A DNA stretch of 22,522 nucleotides from Alphaproteobacteria bacterium (GTDB lineage Bacteria; Pseudomonadota; Alphaproteobacteria; Sphingomonadales; Sphingomonadaceae): assembly GCA_005882415.1 (NCBI GenBank), contig VBAE01000100.1, positions 1-22,522 of the forward strand. The letters are read 5' to 3'. How positions within the stretch are numbered: position 1 is the stretch's first letter; every line of letters begins with the position of its first letter. The notes under the pieces are model-generated. The model did not search any database and had not been told where the DNA came from. It saw only the letters and a list, made by a program, of their open reading frames with translations. Positions 1 to 7,816 of the stretch are shown here, piece by piece. Made by a program: the position numbers and the translations under genes.

Positions 1-1191
1 GTCGAGCAGAAGCTCCTCGCCGCCGGCATCCTCGGCGACCGGATCGCTGAGCTCCAGCTCCTCCGGCTCGGACGCCTGCATGTCCTCGGCGGGAGCCGCC
101 ATTTCCTCCATCGGAGCCGTCAGCGGCGCCAACGGAGCAGCCCCAGCGGCCTTGGCTTCGGCGGCACGGCCGGCACCCGGGAAGGCGAAGACCTTGGCCG
201 GCTTGGCGGGCGCCGCCTCGACCGCGCCGGCGTCGATCCCGGTCGCGACGACCGAGACTCGGATGCGCCCGTTCAGCTCGCTGTTGAACGCGGAGCCCCA
301 GATGATGTTGGCGTCCTCGTCGACCAGATCCTTGATATGGTTGGCCGCCTCGTCGACCTCCATCAGGCGCATGTCCTCGCCGCCGGTGATCGAGATGATG
401 ACGCCCTTGGCGCCCTTCATCGAGACCCCGTCGAGCAACGGGTTGGCGATCGCCTTTTCGGCGGCTTCGATGGCGCGGTTGTCGCCGGTGCCTTCGCCGG
501 TGCCCATCATCGCCTTGCCCATCTCGCCCATCACCGAGCGGACGTCGGCGAAATCGAGGTTGATGAGGCCGGGCATGACCATCAGGTCGGTGATCCCGCG
601 GACGCCCTGCTGGAGCACCTCGTCGGCCATTTCGAACGCTTCCTTGAAGGTCGTGTTCGGGTTGGCGATGCGGAACAGATTCTGGTTCGGGATGACGATC
701 AGAGTGTCGACATGCTGCTGGAGCTCGTTGATGCCGTTCTCGGCCGAGCGCATGCGGCGATTGCCTTCGAAGCTGAACGGCTTGGTGACCACGCCCACCG
801 TCAGAACGCCACGGTCGCGTGCCGTCTTGGCGATGACCGGGGCAGCGCCGGTGCCGGTGCCGCCGCCCATTCCGGCCGCGATGAAGCACATGTGCGCGCC
901 TTCGAGCGCCTTCTCGATCTCCTCGATCGCTTCCTCGGCGCCGGCCTTACCGATCTCGGGCCGCGACCCGGCGCCGAGCCCCTGGGTGATCCGAAGGCCG
1001 AGCTGGATGCGATGATCCGCCGGCGAGGCATTGAGCGCCTGCGCGTCGGTATTGGCGACGATGAAGTCGACGCCCTGGACGTCCGACTGGATCATGTTGG
1101 CGATCGCATTGCCGCCCGCACCGCCTACGCCGATCACGCTGATCCGAGGCCGAAGCTCATCCACTTCGGGACGGATGAAATCGATGCTCAT
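1..1191 (-). CDS. ftsZ: Cell division GTPase FtsZ (partial, C-terminus beyond window)
   Basis: Tubulin-like GTPase that polymerises at midcell into the Z ring and recruits the division machinery. Reading from ATG at 1191, the 397 visible codons contain the tubulin signature GGGTGTG at residues 109-115 and the T7 loop NLDFAD at 211-216, which completes the GTPase site of the neighbouring subunit. The conserved core ends near residue 320. After it comes an Ala/Pro/Glu-rich linker, and the frame runs off the left edge with no stop, so the C-terminal FtsA-binding peptide is outside the window. A GGGGGAG ribosome binding site lies about 8 nt upstream. ftsZ is last in the dcw cluster and is separated from ftsA by 109 bp that could hold its own promoter. 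Identity is certain from the motifs and position. Confidence 0.97.
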   Translation of the reverse strand, partial: MSIDFIRPEVDELRPRISVIGVGGAGGNAIANMIQSDVQGVDFIVANTDAQALNASPADHRIQLGLRITQGLGAGSRPEIGKAGAEEAIEEIEKALEGAHMCFIAAGMGGGTGTGAAPVIAKTARDRGVLTVGVVTKPFSFEGNRRMRSAENGINELQQHVDTLIVIPNQNLFRIANPNTTFKEAFEMADEVLQQGVRGITDLMVMPGLINLDFADVRSVMGEMGKAMMGTGEGTGDNRAIEAAEKAIANPLLDGVSMKGAKGVIISITGGEDMRLMEVDEAANHIKDLVDEDANIIWGSAFNSELNGRIRVSVVATGIDAGAVEAAPAKPAKVFAFPGAGRAAEAKAAGAAPLAPLTAPMEEMAAPAEDMQASEPEELELSDPVAEDAGGEELLLD

Positions 1192-1300
1192 GGGCTTGCT
1201 CCCCCTGTTAATCACACCGTCGGCTTTGCCGCTTCAGAAGCTTTTGCACCATGCGATTCTCCGGTGCGAGCAAAAAGTTAACGGCAAAGCAAATTTTTCC
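1192..1300 (-). promoter_or_regulatory. ftsA-ftsZ intergenic region with long interrupted stem
   Basis: This 109-bp gap is one of only two real gaps in the cluster. It contains an interrupted inverted repeat: GCTTTGCCG at 1223-1231 pairs perfectly with CGGCAAAGC at 1282-1290. Inside it CTTTTGCACC (1241-1250) pairs with GGTGC and CAAAAAG within 1263-1277, apart from a small bulge. GTTAAC at 1277-1282 and TTAAC (minus strand, 1211-1207) are single half-site-like words, not a full CtrA site. No convincing -35/-10 pair is visible. A separate ftsZ promoter or an mRNA processing structure is inferred from position only. Confidence 0.45.
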
Positions 1301-2484
1301 TCAGAATCCGCCCTTTACGGCCGCAATCAGCCGCTGAAGAAGGTTACCGCCGGCCTGTTTCGGGACAATCCGGCCCGGCGTCGCGATCTGGCGCAGGTCG
1401 AGCTCGTCCGAAGCGGCGAACAGCGCCAGCCCGACGAGCGTTGAAAAGGCCGGTCCGCCATGCGCTTCGGGGAGCCCCGGAAGGCGCGGACGGCCGATCC
1501 GGACCGCTCGGCCGAGCACGCCCTGGGCATAATCGGCGATGCCCTTCAGCTCCGATCCGCCGCCGGTCAGAACCACCTGCCGCCCGAACGGTCCGCCGAA
1601 GCCCGCGACGCCTCCGTCCCCTCCTCCGACCCCGCGATGGGCGACAATTCGATCATGTCGTGATTGTCGCGCGGAGAAGTCGTCGCCGATCCGTAGAAGC
1701 ATTTCATCCGCTCGGCCTCGATCCGCCGAGTCCCGAAGGCGGCGGCGATGTCGTCCGTAATGTCGATCCCGCCGATCGGGAGCGTCTTCAAACCGACCAG
1801 CATTCCGCCGAAGAAGACCGAGACGTTGGTCACGCCCCCGCCCAGCTCGACCAGAGCGACGCCGAGCTCGCGCTCCTCCTCGCTGAGACACGCTTTGCCC
1901 GCGGCGACGGGCGAAGCGACGATCGCCTCCACGCCCAGATGCGAGGAGCGGACGCACAAATCGAGGTTGCGCACCGGCGACGGGTCGGCGGAGATGATGT
2001 GGATGTCGACGGCGAGCTTGTCGGCATGGAGGCCGAGCGGCTTCTTCACCCCTTCCAAACCGTCCAGCGTGTAGAGCGCCGGCGTCGCGTGGAGCAGCAT
2101 CCGTCCCTCGGATTTCAACGACTCCCGGCCGCCGCCGAGGAGCTGGTCGACATCCTCTTTCTCGATCCGCCGCCCGCCGATCGCCACTTCGACGCTTGCG
2201 ACACTGCTGTGCAGCCCGCCGGCGGAGAAGCCGACGAACACGCCTTCGATGCTGGTCGCGGCGATCCGCTCCGCCTGCTCGACCGCCTCGCGGATGGCGC
2301 CTTCGGCTTTCTCCATGTCGGCGATGAAGCCGCGGCGGACGCCCCGGCTCTGGCGCTGGCCGGTGCCGAGGATCCTGAGCTCGCCTTCCTCGCCCGGCTC
2401 GGCGATCAGCGCCGACACCTTGGACGAGCCGATGTCGAGCGCGGTGACGAGCTTGCGGGTGGGGGTGGGCGCCGGCCTCTTCAT
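1301..2484 (-). pseudogene. ftsA: FtsA, actin-like division protein, frameshifted by an internal deletion
   Basis: FtsA is an actin/Hsp70-fold ATPase that tethers FtsZ to the membrane. Translation starts at ATG 2484, overlapping the ftsQ stop as TGATG. Residues 1-294 read as normal FtsA, with the nucleotide-binding segments TALDIGSSKVSALIAE near residue 14 and ELGGGVTNVSVF near 217. After SEEGTEASR the frame runs into a stop at 1567. The missing C-terminus resumes at about 1600 in another frame as GFGGPFGRQVVLTGGG and continues 100 residues to a stop at 1301, ending in the amphipathic tail RLIAAVKGGF. From memory of the family, about 25-30 residues (a helix of the type RAQLIxVIRQRLxxLF) are absent at the junction, so this is a deletion of a length not divisible by 3. 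Essentiality of FtsA makes a sequence or assembly error likely; a true mutation is possible. Confidence 0.88.
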
Positions 2485-3491
2485 CAGATGGTCTTGCTCG
2501 TGTCGATCGGGGTCGATGGCACGACCGGGGGCGGGGGCGCCTTATGATGGACGGGCGGCGGAGGCGCCGGCTCCGTGGCTGCGGGCGCTGCTGCCGGCTC
2601 ATGCTCGCCGGGCGCGATCGAGGGGACGCTGCTCCCCGGCTCGGCGGAGACGCGGACGATCAGCTTGCCCGGGATTCGCATGTCGAAGCGGACGAAGCCG
2701 CGGCCGAGCAATTGCGTCGCCTGGTCGAGGCGGGCGAAATGGGCAAGCGCCTTGGCCGCGGCGGCATCGCCTTCCGGAAGCGCGATCGTCTCGCCGGATT
2801 GGAAGCGGATGTCCCAGCGGCGGGCGCCGATCCAGCTCGCGCCGGCCATGATCGGCTTCAATTGCGGCGCCGCTTCGAGCAGCTTGCCGAGGCCCGGCAC
2901 CTGGCGGTTGGCGGCGGGGCCGATGACGAGTGGAAGGTCCGGCATCGCCTCGAGCTGGACCGGCTGGAGCACCACGCCCTCATTGTCGATCAGCACCAGG
3001 CGCTGGTTGTTCTGCCAGATCGCGGCGGGTTGCCGCTCGACGATGTCGACCACCAAAGTGTCCGGGAAGCGGCGGGAGACCCGCGCGTCCTTCACCCAGC
3101 CGAAGCCGAGCAGGCGCTGGCGGGTGCCTTCCAGGTCGACCAGCGGAAGCGCCGCGGAGGTCTGGTCGAAGGCTATGTTGTAGACTTCGAGCTGGGGGAC
3201 GTGGACCGCGCCCTTGATCTCGACATGCTTCAAGGTGAAGCCGCTTTCGCCGACCGCTTCGCCGAGGGTGCGGCCGAAAAGCTGCGGCACGCCAAGCGCG
3301 CTCGCCACGGCGATGACGAGGGCCGCGACCATTCCAGCCAGGATCCACCAGCTCACCCGGCGCACCGCGTCGGGCAGCGGGAGGGACTCGACCATCGGCG
3401 CCGAGCCCTTGCGCACGGCCTTGCCGCGGCCGGTCGTCTTCGATTTCGGCTTGGCCCGCTGCGCGCTGCCCTTGGCGACTTTTGCGCTCAC
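2484..3491 (-). CDS. ftsQ: Cell division protein FtsQ
   Basis: Bitopic inner-membrane divisome protein that links early and late division proteins through FtsB and FtsL. The 335-aa product has a basic, Lys/Arg-rich cytoplasmic tail (1-45), one membrane segment (about 46-68), a FtsQ-type POTRA domain (about 85-155, beginning FTLKHVEIKG and including GWVKDARVSRRFPDTL) and the periplasmic beta domain. It ends in an Ala/Pro-rich tail (about 285-335) that is probably disordered. The start is GTG at 3491, overlapping the ddl stop as GTGA. The stop overlaps the ftsA start as TGATG, so translation is probably coupled through all three genes. The length is typical for alphaproteobacteria. Confidence 0.95.
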   Translation of the reverse strand: MSAKVAKGSAQRAKPKSKTTGRGKAVRKGSAPMVESLPLPDAVRRVSWWILAGMVAALVIAVASALGVPQLFGRTLGEAVGESGFTLKHVEIKGAVHVPQLEVYNIAFDQTSAALPLVDLEGTRQRLLGFGWVKDARVSRRFPDTLVVDIVERQPAAIWQNNQRLVLIDNEGVVLQPVQLEAMPDLPLVIGPAANRQVPGLGKLLEAAPQLKPIMAGASWIGARRWDIRFQSGETIALPEGDAAAAKALAHFARLDQATQLLGRGFVRFDMRIPGKLIVRVSAEPGSSVPSIAPGEHEPAAAPAATEPAPPPPVHHKAPPPPVVPSTPIDTSKTI

Positions 3492-4408
3492 AAAGCCTCC
3501 TCGACGATCCGCTGGACCAGCTCGGGATAGGAATAGCCGCGATATTTCGCCTGTTCGGGCACCAGGCTGAGCGGGGTCATCCCGGGCTGCGTGTTCACCT
3601 CGAGAAGGTAGAGCCCCGCCTCGCCTGCCAAGTCGTCCCAGCGGAAATCGGAGCGCGAGCAGCCCTTGCAGCCGAGCCCGCGATGGGCCTCCAGCGCCAT
3701 CGCCATCGCGGCCTCGGCGATATCCTCGGGGATCTCCGCCGGGCAGACGTGGCGGGCCATCCCCCCGGTATATTTCGCGTCATAATCGTAGAAGCCGGAT
3801 TTGGGCTCCAGCTCGGTCACCGCCAGCGCCTCGTCGCCGAGCACCGCGACGGTGAGCTCGCGGCCGCGGACGAACGGCTCGGCGAGGAGGCGGGTGAAAT
3901 GCTTCCACGGACCTTCGGTTTCGCGGCCGATCGGATCGCCGTAATTGCCGCCATCGGTGACGATCGCGACGCCGACGGACGAGCCTTCGTTGACGGGCTT
4001 CAGCACATAGGGGCGGGGCATCGGGTCGCCCGCGTACAGGCTCTCGCTCTCGACCATCGTCCCCTTCGGCATGCGGATGCCGCGGGGGACGAGGACCATC
4101 TTGGTCAGCTCCTTGTGGATCGCGATCACCGACGTCTCGACTCCGCTATGGGTGTACTTGAGATCCATCAGGTCCATCAGGCCCTGCACCGTTCCGTCCT
4201 CGCCGGGCGTCCCGTGAAGCGCGTTGAACACCACGTCCGGCGCCGCCTCGCGAAGCCGCTCGGCGACGTCGCGCCCCATGTCGATCCGGGTCACCCGATG
4301 GCCGAGGCTCTCCAGCGCCTCCGCGACGCCTGCGCCGCTGAGCAGCGACACTTCGCGCTCGGCCGACCAGCCGCCCATCAGAACCGCGACATGAAGCTTC
4401 TCACTCAC
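3488..4408 (-). CDS. ddl: D-alanine--D-alanine ligase
   Basis: ATP-grasp enzyme that joins two D-Ala into the dipeptide MurF adds to the peptidoglycan precursor. The open frame extends upstream to 4543, but I choose GTG at 4408: it overlaps the murB stop as GTGA, has a GGGGG stretch just upstream, and gives 306 aa, the usual DdlB length, starting VSEKLHVAVLMGGWSAEREVS. Visible motifs are EREVSLLSG (N-terminal substrate loop), HGTPGEDGTVQG, YVLKPVNEGSSVGV (ATP-grasp), DYDAKYTGG (omega-loop tyrosine and lysine region), SRSDFRWDD and LEVNTQPGMTPLSL (metal and D-Ala binding). No deletion is apparent here, unlike in murB and ftsA on either side. Confidence 0.95.
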   Translation of the reverse strand: MSEKLHVAVLMGGWSAEREVSLLSGAGVAEALESLGHRVTRIDMGRDVAERLREAAPDVVFNALHGTPGEDGTVQGLMDLMDLKYTHSGVETSVIAIHKELTKMVLVPRGIRMPKGTMVESESLYAGDPMPRPYVLKPVNEGSSVGVAIVTDGGNYGDPIGRETEGPWKHFTRLLAEPFVRGRELTVAVLGDEALAVTELEPKSGFYDYDAKYTGGMARHVCPAEIPEDIAEAAMAMALEAHRGLGCKGCSRSDFRWDDLAGEAGLYLLEVNTQPGMTPLSLVPEQAKYRGYSYPELVQRIVEEAL

Positions 4409-5253
4409 GCACTCACCCCCACACGCTGGATTTCCCATTCCAGCTCGACGCCATTCTTCTCGAGCACCCGGCGGCGGACTTCCTCGCCCAGCGCCTCGAT
4501 TTCCGATGAGCTTGCCTTGCCAAGATTGAGCAGGAAGTTGCAATGCTTTTCAGAGACTTGCGCATCACCGATCCGGAGGCCCCGGCAGCCGGCGGAATCG
4601 ATCTCTTTCCAGGCCTTGGTTCCGGGCGGGTTCTTGAAGGTCGAGCCGCCGGTGCGCGAGCGCAGAGGCTGGCTCGCCTCCCGCTCCCCGGCGATCCGGT
4701 CCATCTCCGCCTGGATCGCCGCCGGGTCCGCCTCATGACCGCGGAAGGTCGCCGAAACCACGATCGCTCCCTCGGGCAATTCGCTGTGCCGGTAGCTGTA
4801 GCCGAGCGCGTCCAGCGGCAGCACCCGCCGCTCGCCCGAGCGAAGCACCACCTCGCACTCGACGAGAATGTCCCGAACCTCGCGCCCATAGGCGCCGCCG
4901 TTCATCCGAACGAACCCGCCGACCGTGCCGGGAATGCTGCGCAGGAATTCGAGCGCCCCCCCGCCGCAGCGAAGGCTGGTCGGATCGACCCGCTCCACCG
5001 TTGCCAGCGCCTTGCCGAGCCGAACCACCACGCCCGGGACCCCGCCGTCGCGTACGATCAGGTTGGACCCGAGCCCAAGCCCCATCACCGGCACATCCGG
5101 ATCGAGCCCCGTAAGGAAATCCGAAAGATCGTCCGAATCCTTCGGCTCCAAGAGCCACTCGGCATTGCCGCCCGACTTGAACCACACCAGAGGCGCCAGC
5201 GGCGCGTCGGCGGTCAGCCGGCCGCGGACTCGGGGGAGTTCGGCGACGCTCAT
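4405..5253 (-). CDS. murB: UDP-N-acetylenolpyruvoylglucosamine reductase MurB, with probable internal in-frame deletion
   Basis: FAD- and NADPH-dependent enzyme that reduces the enolpyruvyl group to give UDP-MurNAc. ATG 5253 overlaps the murC stop as ATGA and has GGCGAGG upstream; the longer open frame to 5301 is rejected. Motifs include VWFKSGGNAEWLLEP (FAD site), GLGSNLIVRDGG, IPGTVGGFVRMNGGAYG, RTGGSTFKNP with the catalytic serine, and the C-terminal AGCRGLRIGDAQVSEKHCNF. The product is 282 aa against about 300 usual. The shortfall lies at RCGGGALEFLRSIPG, where the family normally has about 16-18 residues between the glycine run and LEFLRSIPG. The frame is kept. Whether the shortened protein would work, or whether the gap is an assembly artefact, cannot be decided from the sequence. 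Confidence 0.93.
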   Translation of the reverse strand: MSVAELPRVRGRLTADAPLAPLVWFKSGGNAEWLLEPKDSDDLSDFLTGLDPDVPVMGLGLGSNLIVRDGGVPGVVVRLGKALATVERVDPTSLRCGGGALEFLRSIPGTVGGFVRMNGGAYGREVRDILVECEVVLRSGERRVLPLDALGYSYRHSELPEGAIVVSATFRGHEADPAAIQAEMDRIAGEREASQPLRSRTGGSTFKNPPGTKAWKEIDSAGCRGLRIGDAQVSEKHCNFLLNLGKASSSEIEALGEEVRRRVLEKNGVELEWEIQRVGVSA

Positions 5254-6662
5254 TTGTTGAGCCTCGCCTTGCAAATACCGTCGGCCAGAGCCGCGGCCCA
5301 TTTCGTGATGTCGCCGGCGCCGAGGCAGATCACCATGTCGCCCCGGGCCGCGATGTCGCGCAGCTGGCGGCAGAGATCGTCCAGGTCCGACACCGCCTTC
5401 ACTGCCCGATGGCCGCGCTGCTTCAGGCCTTCGACCAGCGCCTCTGCGTCCACCCCCTCGATCGGCTCCTCGCCGGCCGCATAGACCGGGGCGACATAGA
5501 CGATGTCGGCGTCGTTGAACGCCCCCTGGAAGTCGTCCATCAGGTCGCGGAGCCGGGTGTAGCGGTGCGGCTGGACGACCGCGATCACCCGCCCCTTCGC
5601 GCCTTCGCGGGCGGCGGCGAGGACGGCGCGGATCTCGACGGGGTGGTGGCCGTAATCGTCGATGATCGTCGCGCCCTCGACCTCGCCGACCTTGGTGAAG
5701 CGCCTTTTCACCCCGCCGAACTTCTCGAAGCCCTTCGCAATCGTGTCATGTTCGATGCCGAGCTCGGCCGCGACGCCGATCGCAGCAAGTGCGTTCTGGA
5801 CGTTATGCCGCCCGGGCATCGGCAGTTCGATGTCCGCGATGGTGCTTATGTGTCCGCTTCTGTCGCGTAGCTGGACGTCGAAGACATTGCCTCCCGGGAC
5901 CGGCCGGACATTGTCCCCGCGCACGTCGGCCAAGGCCGCAAAACCGTAGGTCACCACCCGCCGGTCGCGAAGCCGCGGGATGATCGTCTGCACCTCGGGG
6001 TGATCGACGCAGAGCAAAGCCGCCCCATAAAACGGAACATTCTCAACGAATTCGACGAAGCAATCCTTCACCTTCTCGAACGATCCGTAATGTTCGAGAT
6101 GCTCCGGATCGATGTTCGTCACCACCGCGATGGTGCCGTCGAGGCGCAGGAACGACCCGTCGCTCTCGTCCGCCTCCACCACCATCCAGTCGGAGCTGCC
6201 CAACCGCGCGTTCGACCCGTAGGCGTTGATGATTCCCCCATTGATGACTGTGGGATCGATCCCGCCGGCGTCCAGCATCGCCGCGATCATCGAGGTCGTC
6301 GTGGTCTTGCCATGGGTGCCCGCCACGGCAATCGTGGACTTGAGCCGCATCAGCTCCGCCAGCATCTCCGCCCGCCGAACCACCGGGATCCGCCGCTCAT
6401 AGGCTGCGACAAGCTCCGGATTGTCCTTGCGGATCGCCGTCGACACCACCACCACCGCCGCCTCGCCGAGATTGGCGGCGTCATGGCCGATCCTGACCTC
6501 GATCCCCGCCTTGCGAAGCCCCTCGACGACATAGCCTTCCGCGACGTCGGAGCCCTGCACCTTATAGCCGAGGATGTGCATCACCTCGGCGATTCCGGAC
6601 ATGCCGATGCCGCCGATCCCGATGAAGTGGATCAGCCCGATATCGGTCCCGACAGCCCTCAA
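5250..6662 (-). CDS. murC: UDP-N-acetylmuramate--L-alanine ligase MurC
   Basis: ATP-dependent ligase that adds L-Ala, the first residue of the stem peptide, to UDP-MurNAc. The open frame extends to 7148 inside murG, but the best start is TTG at 6662: it overlaps the murG stop as TTGA, has GGAG about 8 nt upstream, and gives 470 aa beginning LRAVGTDIGLIHFIGIGGIGMSG. The dinucleotide-like GIGGIGMSG, the P-loop GTHGKTTTT, EADESDGSF, NIDPEHLEHYG, DDYGHHPVEI and QPHRYTR are all present. These mark the N-terminal UDP-binding domain, the central ATPase domain and the C-terminal domain. No in-frame ATG or GTG lies near the expected N-terminus, so the weak TTG start appears genuine and dependent on coupling to murG. 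Confidence 0.95.
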   Translation of the reverse strand: MRAVGTDIGLIHFIGIGGIGMSGIAEVMHILGYKVQGSDVAEGYVVEGLRKAGIEVRIGHDAANLGEAAVVVVSTAIRKDNPELVAAYERRIPVVRRAEMLAELMRLKSTIAVAGTHGKTTTTSMIAAMLDAGGIDPTVINGGIINAYGSNARLGSSDWMVVEADESDGSFLRLDGTIAVVTNIDPEHLEHYGSFEKVKDCFVEFVENVPFYGAALLCVDHPEVQTIIPRLRDRRVVTYGFAALADVRGDNVRPVPGGNVFDVQLRDRSGHISTIADIELPMPGRHNVQNALAAIGVAAELGIEHDTIAKGFEKFGGVKRRFTKVGEVEGATIIDDYGHHPVEIRAVLAAAREGAKGRVIAVVQPHRYTRLRDLMDDFQGAFNDADIVYVAPVYAAGEEPIEGVDAEALVEGLKQRGHRAVKAVSDLDDLCRQLRDIAARGDMVICLGAGDITKWAAALADGICKARLNK

Positions 6663-7816
6663 GCGTAGGCTCCGTTCGGGATCGGGGTAAGGATTCGCTC
6701 CTCGCTCGGAAGCGGGTCCATGCCGACGTCGCGGCCGGTCCGCTCGACCAGATCGGCAAGGTCGCTCGCCGCGTTCGGCCGCCCGAGCGAGCGCGCCCGG
6801 GCCGCGGCATTGGCGAGCGCGGCGGGTTCGAGCCCGAGCTTCTGCATCTGCTTGGCGAGCTCGACGGGCGTGAAGTTGGATTGCGAGATCATCCGCGCCC
6901 CGCCCGAGCGCGCCATCTCGCGCGCGTTGAAGCTTTGATGGTCGTCGGTCGCGCTCGGCAGCGGCACCAGGATCGCCGGCCGCCCCGCCGCAGTCAGCTC
7001 GGCGATGGTCGACGCGCCGGCCCGGGCGATGACGAGATGCGCCCAGGCGAGCTTGTCCGGCATGTCGCCGATATAGGTGGCGAGGTCCGCGGGAATGCCG
7101 AGGCTCGCATATTTGGCCCGCACCTCCTCGATATCCTCCTCGCGGCATTGCTGGGTGACCTGGAGGCGGCGGCGGAAATGTTCGGGGAGGAGGCCGAGCC
7201 CGTCGGGCACCACGCTCGACAATATGCTCGCGCCCTGGCTTCCGCCGGTGACGAGGACGCGGAAGATCCCGTCCTCGCTCAGCGCCGGATAAGGCTGCTC
7301 GCGAAGCGCCACGACCTCGTCCCGGACGGGATTGCCGACGAGATGCACTTTGGACGAGTCCCGCTTCGACAGCCGCTGCATAGTCTCATAAGCGGTGGCG
7401 ATGGCATCGACCTTGCCGGCCATCAGCCGGTTGACCCGGCCGAGCACCGCATTCTGCTCATGAACAAGGCTGGGGATGCGCTCGCGCTGCGCGGCGAGCA
7501 AGGCGGGAAGCGCCGGATAGCCGCCGAAGCCGATCACCGCCGCCGGGCGGAACGTCTCGTAGAGCCTCAGCGCCATTGCCCGCCCGGTGAAGATGTTCTT
7601 CACAGCCTTGGCCCAGCCGACCGGCCCGCCCGCCAGCCGCCCCGCCGGAAGCACATGCACCGGCACCCGCTCGAACAGGCCCGGAATCCGCGCCCCGCGC
7701 TCGTCGGTGACCAAGGCGACATGATGGCCGCGGCGCATCAGCTCCTCGGCGAGGGCATGGGCCGGGATCATATGTCCGCCGGTGCCGCCGGCGGCGAGGA
7801 CGTAGTGCCGGCTCAT
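6659..7816 (-). CDS. murG: Lipid II synthase MurG (undecaprenyl-PP-MurNAc-pentapeptide GlcNAc transferase)
   Basis: GT-B glycosyltransferase at the inner face of the membrane; it adds GlcNAc to lipid I to make lipid II. The 385-aa product starts at ATG 7816, overlapping the ftsW stop (ATGA). The N-terminal glycine loop AAGGTGGHMIPAHALAEEL covers residues 7-25. A second acceptor-domain motif is GFGGYPALPALLAA. HEQNAVLGRVNR follows, then the donor-domain GGSQGA near residue 190, and ARAGASTIAELTAAGRPAILVPLPSATDDHQSFNA, which binds UDP-GlcNAc. It is full length with no frameshift. Its stop overlaps the TTG start of murC. Confidence 0.96.
   Translation of the reverse strand: MSRHYVLAAGGTGGHMIPAHALAEELMRRGHHVALVTDERGARIPGLFERVPVHVLPAGRLAGGPVGWAKAVKNIFTGRAMALRLYETFRPAAVIGFGGYPALPALLAAQRERIPSLVHEQNAVLGRVNRLMAGKVDAIATAYETMQRLSKRDSSKVHLVGNPVRDEVVALREQPYPALSEDGIFRVLVTGGSQGASILSSVVPDGLGLLPEHFRRRLQVTQQCREEDIEEVRAKYASLGIPADLATYIGDMPDKLAWAHLVIARAGASTIAELTAAGRPAILVPLPSATDDHQSFNAREMARSGGARMISQSNFTPVELAKQMQKLGLEPAALANAAARARSLGRPNAASDLADLVERTGRDVGMDPLPSEERILTPIPNGAYA

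Noticed and set aside
1207..1282. CtrA binding site upstream of ftsZ
   Set aside because: TTAAC words occur, but no TTAA-N7-TTAA arrangement is present.
1567..1640. Programmed ribosomal frameshift in ftsA
   Set aside because: No slippery heptamer is seen, and about 25-30 conserved residues are missing, which a frameshift alone does not explain.
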